Assembly: GCF_030994125.1 (NCBI RefSeq)
Contig: NZ_CP099917.1
Coordinates: 1,488,001-1,552,000 of the forward strand
Source of the DNA: Pseudoalteromonas xiamenensis
Lineage (GTDB): Bacteria; Pseudomonadota; Gammaproteobacteria; Enterobacterales; Alteromonadaceae
Direction of reading: 5' to 3'
Length of the DNA: 64,000 bases
Under the pieces are notes generated by a model. It worked only from the letters and a program-made list of their open reading frames with translations. It made no database searches and was not told where the DNA came from. A program made the translations under genes and the position numbers. Each line of letters begins with the position of its first letter. The stretch's first letter is position 1. This document shows, piece after piece, positions 35,506-47,663 of this stretch.

Positions 35506-37365
35506 ATGTCAGCGATCTATATCGCAGGAATTGCGATGTGTTCCGTATTCGCTCAATGGATGGCTTGGTTTTTCAAGGTTCCAGCCATTTTGTTTTTGTT
35601 GCTGGTCGGCCTTATTCTTGGCCCAATGACCGGACAACTCGATCCCGATATGCTTCTTGGCGATCTCCTATTTCCTGTTGTGTCGTTAGCCGTCGCAGTC
35701 ATTCTCTTCGAAGGTTCATTGACCTTACACTTCCAAGAATTAAAAGGTATTGGCAAAGTGGTACGTAACCTTTGTTCTATTGGAATGTTCAGCACGTTTG
35801 TACTTGTAGGGCTAAGTGCCTACGGTATTTTGGGGCTTGATTGGCGGGTTGCCGCAGTACTTGGGGCTGTATTAGTTGTCACTGGCCCAACTGTTATCGC
35901 GCCGATGCTCAACACCATGCGACCGAATAAAGATATTGACAGAGTGCTTCGCTGGGAAGGCATTGTTATTGATCCTATCGGGGCGCTTTTTGCCGTTCTC
36001 GTGTTCGAAGCTGTAATGTTGGTGGGCGATGAAGGGATAGTAAACCACACGCTTATGGCGTTATTTAAAACAGTTTCGGTTGGCCTTTCTGTTGGCGTTT
36101 TATCGGGATGGCTGACAAGCCACATGATCCGCAAAGAATGGCTTCCTTTTGAATTACACAAGTTTGCAATTCTTGCGTTTGTTTTAATGTCATTTACCGG
36201 TTCGAATTATCTCGCGTTAGAGTCCGGTCTATTGGCAGTCACCGTTTATGGGATTTGGCTTGCTAACCAAGACGACCTTGAAATCGATTCTGTGTTGGAA
36301 TTCAAAGAAGATTTGTCGATGATTCTGATTTCGACGTTGTTTATCCTTCTTGCGGCGCGTTTGCAAATTGCAGATCTCATGCTGCTAGATTTCAAAGTCT
36401 TTTTATTCCTCGCCATCGTTTTATTTATCGCTCGCCCGGTTTGTATCGCGCTTTCTACCTATGGTTCAGAACTTCCTTTTAAATCACGTTTAGTACTTGC
36501 TTGGATAGCCCCAAGAGGGATTGTGGCAGCAGCGGTAGGATCGGTTTTTGCGCTTAGTATGGTTGAAGCTCAAATTCCAGATGCCAATAAAATCGTTCCA
36601 CTCATCTTTACGGTTATCATCGTAACGGTCGTCTCGCAAAGTCTGACAGCAACACCACTTGCTAAGCTACTGGGTGTTCGCCAACCAGCACCTAACACCT
36701 TCTTAATTATCGGTGCAAACCATGTTGCGCGTGCGATTGCTGTTGGACTCAAAGAACAAAATATTGACGTCTTTTTATCTGACCCTGCGTGGGAAAACTG
36801 CAAGATGGCTCGAATGGATGGACTTAATTGTTATTACGGCAATCCTCAATCCGAGCATGCTGAGCGTTACTTACCTCTCACCTCGGTAAAATCCGTACTA
36901 GCACTATCACCAAACCGGCACCACAACGCGCTCGGCGTTCAATATTTCTCACACTTACTTGGCGACCAAAATGTGTTTTCTCTGCGATCGTCAACAAACC
37001 ACGCAAAAGCGAACAAGGACAGCGCGACTTTCTTATCTCGTCAAATTCTGTTTGGTGATCTTGGTAACTATTCCAAATTGTCGAGCATCATTGCCAAAGG
37101 TGGCAAAGTCAGCTCTACGCGCATCTCAGAGGAATTTAGTTGGGAGCAATTCCAGGCTAACAATAAAGAAGCTATTCCCCTTTTCATCCTATCCGAGCAA
37201 CGAAAAGAAGATGAAACGGTACGTATCCGCCCATTTATTACCGACATGAACAAGCCTCCTGAAGTTGGAGAGCGGATTATTTCGTTACAGCCACCGAAAA
37301 TGACGATATTAAGTGGCAACACGAATAAGGATATGACGATTGGCGAGAAATTAGCGTCGAAATAA
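35506..37365 (+). CDS. CPA1-type cation:proton antiporter with cytosolic nucleotide-binding-like domain
   Basis: A 619-residue protein. Residues 1-390 hold about 12-13 membrane segments of the sodium/proton exchanger family, with FEGSLTLHF, VTGPTVIAPML, and the charged-residue helix WEGIVIDPIGALFAV characteristic of NhaP-like antiporters. Residues 395-520 resemble a TrkA-N/RCK-type Rossmann domain (TFLIIGANHVARAIAVGL), which in relatives regulates potassium or sodium transport. The final 100 residues are soluble. It probably exchanges sodium or potassium for protons, fitting a marine organism. A terminator follows. Confidence 0.92.
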   Translation: MSAIYIAGIAMCSVFAQWMAWFFKVPAILFLLLVGLILGPMTGQLDPDMLLGDLLFPVVSLAVAVILFEGSLTLHFQELKGIGKVVRNLCSIGMFSTFVLVGLSAYGILGLDWRVAAVLGAVLVVTGPTVIAPMLNTMRPNKDIDRVLRWEGIVIDPIGALFAVLVFEAVMLVGDEGIVNHTLMALFKTVSVGLSVGVLSGWLTSHMIRKEWLPFELHKFAILAFVLMSFTGSNYLALESGLLAVTVYGIWLANQDDLEIDSVLEFKEDLSMILISTLFILLAARLQIADLMLLDFKVFLFLAIVLFIARPVCIALSTYGSELPFKSRLVLAWIAPRGIVAAAVGSVFALSMVEAQIPDANKIVPLIFTVIIVTVVSQSLTATPLAKLLGVRQPAPNTFLIIGANHVARAIAVGLKEQNIDVFLSDPAWENCKMARMDGLNCYYGNPQSEHAERYLPLTSVKSVLALSPNRHHNALGVQYFSHLLGDQNVFSLRSSTNHAKANKDSATFLSRQILFGDLGNYSKLSSIIAKGGKVSSTRISEEFSWEQFQANNKEAIPLFILSEQRKEDETVRIRPFITDMNKPPEVGERIISLQPPKMTILSGNTNKDMTIGEKLASK

Positions 37366-37394
37366 AACGCTACCCACTCATTGAATAAATGACA

Positions 37395-37425
37395 AAGCGA
37401 GAACTGAACAGGTTCTCGCTTTTTT
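37395..37425 (+). terminator. Rho-independent terminator of the antiporter gene
   Basis: The stem GCGAGAAC/GTTCTCGC with a seven-base loop is followed by six T. Confidence 0.9.
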
Positions 37426-37467
37426 GCTTGGGATCTTGAACTGAATTTTTATGAAATAGTGCTAAAG

Positions 37468-38109
37468 TTAATTTGCTAAACGAGCTCGTTTTACGACACT
37501 TTCAGGCATTTTCATTGCTAATCTCGCAAGCGCCTCTTCCACTTTTTTGTGCATACCTTTATCCGCAACGATGGATTGAAACAGCCAACGATATGCCGCC
37601 TCAAAGTCACGAGGACTCCCATGACCATCATTGAGTAAATTCACAAATCGAATTTGCGCAGCTAAATTTCCTTGAGAGGCCGCTTCTCGTAGGTAAGTAA
37701 TTGCCATTGCTTTGTCTTGTTGCACCAATTTGCCCGTGTCGTAATAACGTCCGAGCTGCTCAAGCGCAGCGGCAAGACCTTGTTCTGCCGCTCGACGCAT
37801 GTAATAAACACCAAGTTCTACGTCTTGGTCTACACACACGGCATACGCCAGCATATCACCATATAAAAACTGATAGCTCGGCAACGCCATTACTTCTGCT
37901 CGCGCTTTAATATCGTCGACAAGCTGGCATTCGTCCGCTTTGACACGCTTCAAATGCTCATTTTTATTGATGAGATTGACCAACTCTTCTTGCGTATAAA
38001 GCGGTACAGCTTCGTTATCAGACGGTTTTGTTTCTTCGGCATAAGCATGACCAAAGACACTGCTGCAAATCAATACAACCAACCCAACACGCGTTAGCTT
38101 TTTCTGCAT
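37468..38109 (-). CDS. motX: Sodium-type polar flagellar motor protein MotX
   Basis: A 213-residue secreted protein. With MotY it forms the T-ring below the basal body of the sodium-driven polar flagellum and is needed to place the PomA/PomB stator. The signal peptide (about 24 residues, ending HAYAEE) is followed by LYTQEELVNLINKNEHLKRV, the conserved CQLVDD and AYAVCVDQDVELG cysteine segments, and Sel1-like repeats (ALEQLGRYYDTGKLVQQDK, then AASQGNLAAQ). Length and pattern fit Vibrio MotX (211). The ATG at 38109 fits the signal peptide; a longer ORF is spurious. No other flagellar gene is in the window, as is usual for motX. Confidence 0.9.
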   Translation of the reverse strand: MQKKLTRVGLVVLICSSVFGHAYAEETKPSDNEAVPLYTQEELVNLINKNEHLKRVKADECQLVDDIKARAEVMALPSYQFLYGDMLAYAVCVDQDVELGVYYMRRAAEQGLAAALEQLGRYYDTGKLVQQDKAMAITYLREAASQGNLAAQIRFVNLLNDGHGSPRDFEAAYRWLFQSIVADKGMHKKVEEALARLAMKMPESVVKRARLAN

Positions 38110-38182
38110 GTTCTCGCCTATTTTTTGACACTCTAAATTGTTCACTACAGTTTGACCTACAAAAAGTATACCAACAGGCACA

Positions 38183-38208
38183 AAAAAAGCTGCCGAAGCA
38201 GCTTTTTT
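38183..38208 (-). terminator. Rho-independent terminator of purA
   Basis: The 11-base stem AAAAAAGCTGC/GCAGCTTTTTT with a four-base loop lies 15 bases beyond the purA stop. Confidence 0.88.
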
Positions 38209-38222
38209 CTTTTCAACGCAAC

Positions 38223-39542
<1,320 letters not shown>

Positions 39543-39645
39543 TTAGGGGCAGATTTTACCAGAAAAGCAAAGGGAAGACACCCCCGTAATGGTTAATTTT
39601 TCTGCGTTCATCTCGTTCTTTTTAAAACTATATGATCTAACTAAT

Positions 39646-39675
39646 AAAAAAGCCCCGAACGAATTCGAGGCTTAT
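39646..39675 (-). terminator. Rho-independent terminator of hflC
   Basis: On the minus strand a stem GCCTCGAA/TTCGGGGC (one G-U pair) with a four-base loop is followed by a run of T. Confidence 0.8.
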
Positions 39676-39697
39676 CAGAAGTGATAACCAAATAAGA

Positions 39698-40576
39698 TTA
39701 TTTAGCTTTCGCTTCCTTCATATAATTAAAGAACTCACTGTTCGGTGAAAGTACCATCACATCATTCTTGTCTTTGAAGGTCTTTCTGTAGGCCTCTAGG
39801 CTACGTACAAAACCAAAGAATTCAGCGTCTTTATTATAAGCATCTGCATAAATCTTGGCAGATAATGCATCACCTTCACCACGTACAGCTCGTGCGTTAC
39901 GCTCAGCGTCAGCAAGCATTACAGTTACTCTACGGTCAACTTCAGCACGAATAGTTTCAGCTTTTTCTTGACCTTGCGAACGGTGTTCTTTAGCCACTGC
40001 TGTACGTTCTGCACGCATACGTTGATAAATAGAGCTACTCACTTCGCCTGGTAAATTAATTTGCTTAACGCGAACGTCAAGCACTTCTATCCCCAGTTCT
40101 TTTGCACTTTCACCTGCTTGAACGAGCGCCTCTTCCATCAATTCGCTTCGTTCACCAGAGACGATCTCTTTGATTGTACGAGAACCAAAGTTCGTTCTAA
40201 GTCCATTATTCACTTTTTGCTTGAGTAGCGTTTCAGCATATTGCTTATCACCACGTGCACGAAGGTAGAATGCGCTGAAATCGTTCACTCGCCATTTCAC
40301 ATACGAGTCAACAATCAAGTCTTTCTTCTCACTAGTAACGAAACGATCTGGTGCTCCGTCTAGCGTTTGAATACGCGCATCGAGATGGCGTACCTGCGCA
40401 AAGAATGGCACTTTGAAATGTAAACCTGGACCATACACCATCGCTTTATCGTCAGAGTCCTTTTGTACTTTACTGAACAATAAAACGATCGCTCGCTGAC
40501 CTTCTGTTACAACAAATACAGAAGAAAAGCACAGCACAACGGCAGCAAGGAGTAATACAACACTAAAATTTCTCAT
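39698..40576 (-). CDS. hflC: FtsH protease modulator HflC
   Basis: An inner-membrane SPFH (prohibitin-like) protein that forms, with HflK, a cage around the FtsH protease and limits its action on membrane proteins. One membrane segment (about residues 4-22, VVLLLAAVVLCFSSVFVV) is followed by a periplasmic SPFH domain (GPGLHFKVPF, VKQINLPGEVSSSIYQRM) and a long charged helix. The 292-residue length is normal. It follows hflK after five bases. Confidence 0.96.
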   Translation of the reverse strand: MRNFSVVLLLAAVVLCFSSVFVVTEGQRAIVLLFSKVQKDSDDKAMVYGPGLHFKVPFFAQVRHLDARIQTLDGAPDRFVTSEKKDLIVDSYVKWRVNDFSAFYLRARGDKQYAETLLKQKVNNGLRTNFGSRTIKEIVSGERSELMEEALVQAGESAKELGIEVLDVRVKQINLPGEVSSSIYQRMRAERTAVAKEHRSQGQEKAETIRAEVDRRVTVMLADAERNARAVRGEGDALSAKIYADAYNKDAEFFGFVRSLEAYRKTFKDKNDVMVLSPNSEFFNYMKEAKAK

Positions 40577-40581
40577 CAGTC

Positions 40582-41745
40582 TTATCTCCCATTACTAAAA
40601 CGGTCATTGGCAAAGCGGTCTGTGCTTTGCGGCGTGCTGTTGTTGCGCGCTGACGTACTTAGTTTACTGCGTAGGTGGTTGATGTCATTTTGATTTGGTA
40701 ACGAAGTTGGCGTTTGCCCACCATGATTTTCCATAATCTTGTCCAAAGGTAAGTACAACATATTGTTGCTGCCTTCAACATCAACAAGCACTTTTGAACT
40801 GTTGCCAAGCACTTCTTCCATCGTTTCAATGTACAAACGTTGGCGTGTTACTTGTTTCGCTGCTTTATATTCTGGTAAAAGTTTTTCGAAGCGCTCTACT
40901 TCACCTCGAGCCTCTAACGCTACGCGCTCACGATAACCCTCAGCTTCTTGAGTCATTCGCGTCACTTGACCACGCGCTCGAGGTTCGATTTCACGAGCAT
41001 AAGCTTCAGCTTCACGAATGAAACGTTCTTCATCTTCTTGTGCAGCTATTGCATCATCAAACGCATCTTTCACTTCTGCTGGAGGACGAGAATCTTTGAA
41101 GTTTACGTCAGTGACAATGATACCCAGCTTATAAGGCTCGATAACCTTATTAAGTTCGTCCCACGTGCGTTGACGAACGATCTCACGACCCGTCGTCAAC
41201 ACTTCGTCCATACGTGAATGGCCGACAACATAACGTAATGCACTGTCTAGCGCTTGTTGTAAACTGTGATCTGCATCCGTTACACTGAAACGATAAAGTG
41301 TCGGGTCAACAACTCGGTACTGAACTTCAAACTCCACGCTTACCACGTTTTCGTCTTCAGTTAGCATAAAACCAGACGCTGACAACGAGCGTACCGCTTC
41401 AATATCAATTGGAATAACGCGTTCAATAAACGTCATTTTCCAACGTAAGCCAGGCTCTGCTATGCGATCAAATTTACCAAACTGCAATACAATGCCACGT
41501 TCCGCTTCTTTTACCGTATAAACACCACTTAGTGCCCATACGACTAGCGCGATTAAAAAAACAAGAGTGAATCCGATGCCGCTTAGTCCGCCGCTACCAC
41601 CTGGTTTACCACCAAATAGTCCGCCAAATTTATCACCGAATTTGCGAAACACCTCATCAAGCTCAGGAGGCCCTTGGTCACGACCACCGCGGTTACCCCA
41701 CGGATCTTTGTCATTGCCATTGTTACCCGGTTCGTTCCAGGCCAT
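40582..41745 (-). CDS. hflK: FtsH protease modulator HflK
   Basis: Partner of HflC in the FtsH-regulating cage. The N-terminus is the Gly- and Asp-rich, disordered segment typical of HflK (MAWNEPGNNGNDKDPWGN). One membrane helix at about residues 56-77 and an SPFH domain follow (RGIVLQFGKFDRI, then DVNFKDSRPPAEVKDAFDDA). The C-terminal tail is Asn/Ser-rich and disordered. The length of 387 is slightly shorter than E. coli (419). It lies 132 bases downstream of hflX and before hflC. Confidence 0.96.
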   Translation of the reverse strand: MAWNEPGNNGNDKDPWGNRGGRDQGPPELDEVFRKFGDKFGGLFGGKPGGSGGLSGIGFTLVFLIALVVWALSGVYTVKEAERGIVLQFGKFDRIAEPGLRWKMTFIERVIPIDIEAVRSLSASGFMLTEDENVVSVEFEVQYRVVDPTLYRFSVTDADHSLQQALDSALRYVVGHSRMDEVLTTGREIVRQRTWDELNKVIEPYKLGIIVTDVNFKDSRPPAEVKDAFDDAIAAQEDEERFIREAEAYAREIEPRARGQVTRMTQEAEGYRERVALEARGEVERFEKLLPEYKAAKQVTRQRLYIETMEEVLGNSSKVLVDVEGSNNMLYLPLDKIMENHGGQTPTSLPNQNDINHLRSKLSTSARNNSTPQSTDRFANDRFSNGR

Positions 41746-41877
41746 AGCTCTACTCCATTGTTATTAAAATGAATTAAGTTAAATCTAACAAATATATCGC
41801 GCCACTGACAGAAAAAAGCGCGACTATTTCTCAGTTTTCCCACTCACTTGCAGCACAAGCCTGTGCTTAAACGTAAA

Positions 41878-43182
41878 TTAGATTGTCCTATCTACCGATT
41901 CAACAATCAAGTTATCTAAGTCCAGTTGCTGTTCCTTTTTTAGCTTTTCCCAATCTACCATTGGTATGCGTACGGAGACCAGCCAATTACCTTCATCATC
42001 ATATTGCTCGTCTTGCACACCATTTAATCCAAATAGCGCACCTCGCAATTTACCAAATCTAGGCGGTACCTTAAGTTGGGCATCAAACACCTTTTTAGAT
42101 AACAGTTCGGTAATTGCTTGAAAAAGCAGTTCTATTCCTTCACCAGACTGGGCTGACAGCCAAACTCGAATTGGTAGCCCTTCGTCGTCTCTATCGATTT
42201 GCGGGCTGACTTTTTCAAGTAAATCTATTTTGTTAAAAACAAGCAGTTGAGGAATGTGATCTGCCTCTATTTCTGCTAAGACTTTTTGCACTTCTTGAAT
42301 GTTTTCTTGACGGCGCGGGTCTGCAACATCAATAACATGCAGTTGTAAATCAGCTTCCCGTGTTTCGGTCAATGTTGCTTTAAACGCGGCAACCAAGTCA
42401 TGGGGTAAATGGCGAATAAAGCCAACCGTATCGGCTAAAATCACAGGCCCCACATCGTCTACTTCGATTTTTCGTAGCGTTGGGTCTAATGTCGCAAATA
42501 ACTGATCTGCGGCATAAACATCCGCGCCAGTGATGCGATTAAATAGACTTGATTTACCCGCATTGGTATAACCGACAAGCGATAACGTCGGGATATCATT
42601 ACGAGCTCGAGCTCGTCGTCCCTGTTCACGTACCGTTGCTACTTTTTCCAAACGTTTCATAATGCTCTTGATACGTTCACGAAGAAGTCGTCTGTCTGTT
42701 TCAAGCTGAGTTTCACCCGGACCGCGTAATCCAATCCCGCCTTTTTGACGTTCTAAGTGTGTCCAACCTCGGATAAGTCGTGTAGAAATGTGACGTAGTT
42801 GAGCAAGCTCAACCTGTAGTTTCCCCTCGTGCGTACGTGCACGTTGAGCAAAAATATCAAGGATCAACGAAGTTCGATCTAACACACGGCATTGACACAC
42901 TCGCTCTAAATTTCGTTCTTGAGAGGGACTGAGTTGGTGGTTAAAAATGACGACATCTGCGTTGTGGAATTTGACAATCTCAGCTATTTCTTCTGCTTTG
43001 CCTGTACCGACGAACAATTTGGCATGGGGCGATTGACGGCTGCCTTGCACAACCGCCAACGTATTAACACCCGCAGAAGATACCAACATTTCTAACTCGT
43101 TCAAATCTTCACGATTGCTGTCATTAGAAAAGTTTACGTGAACTAAGATTGCCTGTTCGCCGGCTTCATAACGGTCAAACAA
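41878..43182 (-). CDS. hflX: Ribosome-associated GTPase HflX
   Basis: A 434-residue GTPase that binds the 50S subunit and splits stalled ribosomes, for example after heat shock. An N-terminal HflX domain (residues 1-180, with LVSSAGV, GTGKAEEIAEI and DRTSLILDIFAQRA) is followed by a GTPase domain with GYTNAGKSSLFN (G1), DTVGFIRHLPH (G3) and NKIDLL (G4). It follows hfq by 18 bases, which supports an operon with it. Confidence 0.96.
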   Translation of the reverse strand: MFDRYEAGEQAILVHVNFSNDSNREDLNELEMLVSSAGVNTLAVVQGSRQSPHAKLFVGTGKAEEIAEIVKFHNADVVIFNHQLSPSQERNLERVCQCRVLDRTSLILDIFAQRARTHEGKLQVELAQLRHISTRLIRGWTHLERQKGGIGLRGPGETQLETDRRLLRERIKSIMKRLEKVATVREQGRRARARNDIPTLSLVGYTNAGKSSLFNRITGADVYAADQLFATLDPTLRKIEVDDVGPVILADTVGFIRHLPHDLVAAFKATLTETREADLQLHVIDVADPRRQENIQEVQKVLAEIEADHIPQLLVFNKIDLLEKVSPQIDRDDEGLPIRVWLSAQSGEGIELLFQAITELLSKKVFDAQLKVPPRFGKLRGALFGLNGVQDEQYDDEGNWLVSVRIPMVDWEKLKKEQQLDLDNLIVESVDRTI

Positions 43183-43200
43183 GCATTACGCTCCTACTTC

Positions 43201-43464
43201 TTAATAATTACCATCGTCTGCGTTGCTATCGCCTTCCGCACCTTGAATACCTTGGAAGGTAATTGCGCGAGCTGGTACAACTGTAGAAATGGCATGTTTG
43301 TAAACCATTTGGTTTACCGTGTTTTCAAGCAAAATCACAAATTGGTCAAACGATTGGATTTTGCCTTGCAATTTGATTCCGTTAACTAAAAAAATTGAAA
43401 CGGGAACACGCTCACGACGTAGCGCATTCAAAAATGGGTCTTGTAACGATTGGCCTTTTGCCAT
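43201..43464 (-). CDS. hfq: RNA chaperone Hfq
   Basis: A ring-forming Sm-like protein that pairs small regulatory RNAs with mRNAs. The Sm core (residues 6-66) is textbook: [19 protein letters not shown], then [18 protein letters not shown]. The C-terminal tail is short and acidic ([12 protein letters not shown]), unlike the longer E. coli tail, so length is 87 against 102. It lies downstream of miaA and upstream of hflX, the usual order. Confidence 0.98.
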   Translation of the reverse strand: MAKGQSLQDPFLNALRRERVPVSIFLVNGIKLQGKIQSFDQFVILLENTVNQMVYKHAISTVVPARAITFQGIQGAEGDSNADDGNY

Positions 43465-43541
43465 GTTATTTTCCTTAGTTCTTAGGTGTTATTGTAATTT
43501 TGCCCGCAAAGTCTTTACGTAACTTTTTCGTATGACTTCTA

Positions 43542-44471
43542 TTAGCTTAGCGAACTTACAACACGTTGCAAGTTTTCTTGGTCAGCACTATCTAACCATG
43601 TAACTTCCGGCCAGCTTCTTAACCAAGTCAGCTGTCGCTTAGCCAGCTGTCGAGTCGCGGCAATCCCTTTGAATACCATTTCGTCATAATCGCAACGACC
43701 CGCTAAGTAATCCCACATTTGCCGATACCCAACACAACGGATGGAGGGCAAATCTGGATGTAAATCAGATCTCTGATATAGGGCCGAAACTTCATTTTCA
43801 AACCCCTCTGCAAGCATTTTTTTGAACCTAAGCTCAATACGTTCATGCAATACACTACGATCAGCTGGTGCAATTGCAAATTGATGAAACTCGTATGGAA
43901 GCGGGGTTTCTTTTGTTTTTTGCAGTTCAGTCATCGATTTGCCCGTAATTCGATAAACTTCGAGTGCACGATTAATACGTTGCGAATCGTTTTCACTGAT
44001 TTTGCTTGCAGCAATTGGGTCCACTTCCACCAGCTTTTTGTGCATTTCAGGCCAGCCTAATTCGTCGGCCTCCTGCTCAAGCACGGCTCGAATCTTTGGG
44101 TCAGCCTCGGGTAACGGCGAAAGACCATCGATGAGCCCCTTGAAATACATCATGGTGCCACCAACCAAAATTGGCACTTTTCCTAAACGATGCAATCGTT
44201 CAATATGCGATATTGCATCTCGGCGGAAATCAGCCACAGAATAACTTTCTTTTGGGTCGAGTATATCAATCAGTTGATGTGGCGCTTGTGTCTGCTCTTC
44301 AAGCGTCGGTTTCGCTGTACCAATATCCATCCCTTTGTACACCAATGCTGAATCGACACTGATCACTTCTGTGTCTAAATGCTGACAAAGCGCGATTGCC
44401 AAATCGGTTTTTCCGGCAGCGGTTGGGCCCATTAAGGTGATTACTGGTAATTTTTTCAATCTACTTCGCAT
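43542..44471 (-). CDS. miaA: tRNA dimethylallyltransferase
   Basis: Adds a dimethylallyl group to A37 of tRNAs that read codons starting with U. The 309-residue protein has the P-loop [30 protein letters not shown], and [14 protein letters not shown], with [14 protein letters not shown] in the substrate region. Its start overlaps the end of mutL by 11 bases, so expression is coupled. Confidence 0.97.
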   Translation of the reverse strand: MRSRLKKLPVITLMGPTAAGKTDLAIALCQHLDTEVISVDSALVYKGMDIGTAKPTLEEQTQAPHQLIDILDPKESYSVADFRRDAISHIERLHRLGKVPILVGGTMMYFKGLIDGLSPLPEADPKIRAVLEQEADELGWPEMHKKLVEVDPIAASKISENDSQRINRALEVYRITGKSMTELQKTKETPLPYEFHQFAIAPADRSVLHERIELRFKKMLAEGFENEVSALYQRSDLHPDLPSIRCVGYRQMWDYLAGRCDYDEMVFKGIAATRQLAKRQLTWLRSWPEVTWLDSADQENLQRVVSSLS

Positions 44472-46320
44472 CCAATATCTGTGTCATTAAGACATTGGTA
44501 TCTATTTTAACTGCTTTTTCCTCTAAACGGGCGATACAAATCGGATTTTTTTCAAGTTCCGTGACGTTAACTAAGAACGCCTGACTCTCAAAAAAGACAT
44601 CCGGTACATTTTGCGCCATCCATTCGAACCATTGGCACAAATCCACGGTCGATTCCAAACGATTTATTTTCGCAAGAAGCCGCTGAATCAATTCTGCCGC
44701 ATCCAATTGATAAAGGCTTGGTGGCGTTTTCTTCACGATGACAAAACGTTCAGCCGTATGAATTTCAAAGCCAATTAACGCTAGTGTCGCTTCTTGTAAC
44801 TTGACGCGCGCTGAATCGCACTCATCTATTGCAACTCTGACTGGCAGTAGTAAAGCTTTCGAGGGTAATGCCCCATCAGTTTCGATCACATTTTGCCACC
44901 ATGCGGGCAATGCTTCACGATAGTGTACGCCAAACAAAACGCCTGATTGAGTCCACAAGCGCAAACCTCCGGCCACAGGGAGAACATCTTGGATTTTAGA
45001 AGCCGTCGTTGGCTGCGCTTCGCTTATCCTGTCAGCAGACTCAATCTCGCGAGGATGCAATGGAACATCCAATTCTTGATAAAGCCGGTTAACGTTGTAC
45101 TGATGTGTCGATTTATGGGAAGCCGTGTAGCCTCCACCACTTCGAGCGTCACTCGCCGAACGAATAGAACGAGTAAGCGGTGCAACAAACTCTCTGTGTT
45201 CCTTCGCGTCCTGCGCATAAGCAAATTCAGGCGGCTGGAAATTCCTCGGTTCTGAGTGTGTCAGCTCAAATGATGGAGATTCAATTTCATTCTCAGCGAC
45301 AGCGTTTGTGGCAATCTCACCAAAGGTGTGCTGCTCACTTGAAACAACTTGTTTAACCGCTTGAACAATAAAGTCATGGATTAGCCGAGCTTGGTGAAAG
45401 CGTACCTCGTGTTTTGCAGGGTGGACATTCACATCAACCTGCCTTGGGTCTAACACCAAGTAGAGGACAAAAGATGGAACTTCTTCATTGCCCGCAATCT
45501 CTTCGTACGCTTGTCGAATAGCATGCTGAATGAGCTTATCACGCATCATGCGACCATTAACGTAGGTGTACTGCGTACTCCCCGAGGTCCCTACAGGCAT
45601 TAACCAACCAAACAGGGTTAATCCATCCGTACCCGACTCTAGAAATGCCGCTTGTTCTAAGAAAGCCTTTCCTGCAACCTGTGCGACACGTTGTATATTT
45701 GCGTCAACACTTCCATTGCTTCGGTACTGGCGTACTACTTTACCGTTGTGAGTTAGTGTGAAAGCGACATCAAAGCGACTAAGGGCTATCCGCTTAACCA
45801 ATTCATCAATATGTGCAAATTCGGTCTTTTCTGTTCTTAAAAATTTCCGCCGAGCAGGCGTATTAAAAAAGAGATCTTTGACTTCAACTGTCGTTCCGTT
45901 TGGGTGTGATGTCGGTTGCACTTGAACGGCCATGTCACGACCTTCGGCAAAGGCTTGCCATGCGGTTTCTTGCGCCTCTGGCTTTGAACTCAGTGTTAAA
46001 CGGGAAACAGAACTAATTGATGCGAGAGCTTCACCACGAAATCCCAAGCTAATGATGTTTTCAAGGTCATCTAACGTCTTCAACTTGCTTGTTGCATGGC
46101 GAGAAAGCGCAAGGGTTAGTTCCTCTTTGATAATGCCGCTGCCATTGTCTCGGATCCGAATTAACTTGTGCCCACCTCGTTCAATGTCGATTTGAATTTT
46201 TGTCGCCCCAGAATCGAGGCTATTTTCGACTAATTCTTTAACCACTGACGCAGGACGTTCGACAACTTCCCCTGCTGCAATTTGGTTCGCCAAACGTGCA
46301 GGTAAAATTTCAATTGCCAT
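44461..46320 (-). CDS. mutL: DNA mismatch repair protein MutL
   Basis: GHKL ATPase that links MutS mismatch recognition to strand cutting. The N-terminal ATPase domain shows [28 protein letters not shown] and [11 protein letters not shown] variable linker (about 340-430) precedes the C-terminal dimerisation domain. I see no DQHAxxERxxYE endonuclease motif at the C-terminus, as expected for a species that uses MutH or Dam-directed repair. Length 619 (E. coli 615). Confidence 0.97.
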   Translation of the reverse strand: MAIEILPARLANQIAAGEVVERPASVVKELVENSLDSGATKIQIDIERGGHKLIRIRDNGSGIIKEELTLALSRHATSKLKTLDDLENIISLGFRGEALASISSVSRLTLSSKPEAQETAWQAFAEGRDMAVQVQPTSHPNGTTVEVKDLFFNTPARRKFLRTEKTEFAHIDELVKRIALSRFDVAFTLTHNGKVVRQYRSNGSVDANIQRVAQVAGKAFLEQAAFLESGTDGLTLFGWLMPVGTSGSTQYTYVNGRMMRDKLIQHAIRQAYEEIAGNEEVPSFVLYLVLDPRQVDVNVHPAKHEVRFHQARLIHDFIVQAVKQVVSSEQHTFGEIATNAVAENEIESPSFELTHSEPRNFQPPEFAYAQDAKEHREFVAPLTRSIRSASDARSGGGYTASHKSTHQYNVNRLYQELDVPLHPREIESADRISEAQPTTASKIQDVLPVAGGLRLWTQSGVLFGVHYREALPAWWQNVIETDGALPSKALLLPVRVAIDECDSARVKLQEATLALIGFEIHTAERFVIVKKTPPSLYQLDAAELIQRLLAKINRLESTVDLCQWFEWMAQNVPDVFFESQAFLVNVTELEKNPICIARLEEKAVKIDTNVLMTQILDAK

Positions 46321-46322
46321 GT

Positions 46323-47663
46323 TTAAGCCTTTGGAATAGTGAGCACTTGCCCAACAAACAATGTGTTAGATTTTAAACTGTTAAAGCGCTTAAGAGACTC
46401 GACACTCACCTTATAGCGACTTGCCAAAACACTGAGCGATTCACCCGCTTTCACAGTGTGCTTAACCGGATTATCGTCTCTCATTGAGGCAAACAATGAG
46501 TCGGCTGGCGGATTTTGCCAATAATAGCCTTTGATTGCGTTAAACACTGCTCGAGCTAGTTTATCTTGATGTGAACTAGACAGTAACATCCGCTCTTCTG
46601 TCGGATTAGAGATGAATCCCGTTTCGACCAAAATTGATGGTATATCTGGTGATTTCAGCACACCTAAGTTTGCCGCTTGTGGTGTTCGTTTGTGAAGTTT
46701 GGTCACCTTGCGCAGTTCCCCAATAACTTCCTCCGCCACTTGGAATCCCGTCTTCATCGAATGATCCATCGACATATCGAGCAAAGCTTTCGCGAGATAG
46801 CGTTCATTTTCGGTGTCTTTGATAACGTCGGCTGCACCGCCCAATAATTGTGAGTGTTTTTCTGTATTTTCTAGCCATTTACCTATTTCAGAATTGGCCC
46901 GATTTAAAGACAGCACCCACACAGAAGAACCACTTGGTTCAGGTCGAGTAAACGCGTCGGCGTGGATAGACACAAAGAAATCCGCTTTGCGTTCTCGAGC
47001 CCTTACTGTTCGCGTGTTAAGTTTCAGAAAATAATCTCCCGTACGGATCAATTTGGCTTCCATTCCGGGCTCATTATCAATTAACCGCACTAAACGTTTG
47101 GCAATTTGCAGTGTGATGTTTTTCTCGTACGTACCCGAAGGTCCAATTGAACCGGGGTCTTCACCACCATGTCCAGCATCTATCGCAATTACGATGTTGC
47201 GATCTTTCTCCCGAGAGTCTGACTTTTTATTTGTACTTTCATTGCTGTAAGCGCTCATTTGAGTGCCATACAAATCTACGACTAACCTGTCCTTATAAGG
47301 GCCTGTTGGCGCAAGAGCAAACACAACCGGTTTTGCTGTACGAGATAAATCGAATACGACTCGGGAGTCACCTTTGCTTTTCGGGGAACTGTAACGCAAT
47401 TTTTTGATAATGCGATGCTCGTCGGGTACCTCAGGTAAGGATGGTAATTTATCCGTATCTGAGAAATCGACGACTAAACGATAGGGGTTTTTAAGCATAA
47501 AATAAGAGAAATCGGGCTTGCTCGAGAGATCGAAAACAACCCGAGTGCTCTCAGGAGAAGGCCAAACCCGCACCCCTTCAATTTTGTTGCTGGCATGTGC
47601 CTGCGTTATGAGCAAAGCACTCAACACGAAAAATAGGATTATTATTTTATTTATTTTCATCAC
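46323..47663 (-). CDS. amiB: N-acetylmuramoyl-L-alanine amidase (AmiB/AmiC type) with LysM
   Basis: Periplasmic zinc amidase that cuts the peptide from murein glycan and separates daughter cells. The signal peptide (about 24 residues, LLITQAHAS) is followed by an AMIN septal-targeting domain (30-130), Amidase_3 (155-380) with [20 protein letters not shown] and [11 protein letters not shown] carrying the zinc and catalytic residues, and a C-terminal LysM domain ([16 protein letters not shown]). The first of two adjacent start codons overlaps tsaE. E. coli AmiB lacks a LysM of this arrangement, so the symbol reflects position in the locus. Confidence 0.92.
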   Translation of the reverse strand: MMKINKIIILFFVLSALLITQAHASNKIEGVRVWPSPESTRVVFDLSSKPDFSYFMLKNPYRLVVDFSDTDKLPSLPEVPDEHRIIKKLRYSSPKSKGDSRVVFDLSRTAKPVVFALAPTGPYKDRLVVDLYGTQMSAYSNESTNKKSDSREKDRNIVIAIDAGHGGEDPGSIGPSGTYEKNITLQIAKRLVRLIDNEPGMEAKLIRTGDYFLKLNTRTVRARERKADFFVSIHADAFTRPEPSGSSVWVLSLNRANSEIGKWLENTEKHSQLLGGAADVIKDTENERYLAKALLDMSMDHSMKTGFQVAEEVIGELRKVTKLHKRTPQAANLGVLKSPDIPSILVETGFISNPTEERMLLSSSHQDKLARAVFNAIKGYYWQNPPADSLFASMRDDNPVKHTVKAGESLSVLASRYKVSVESLKRFNSLKSNTLFVGQVLTIPKA

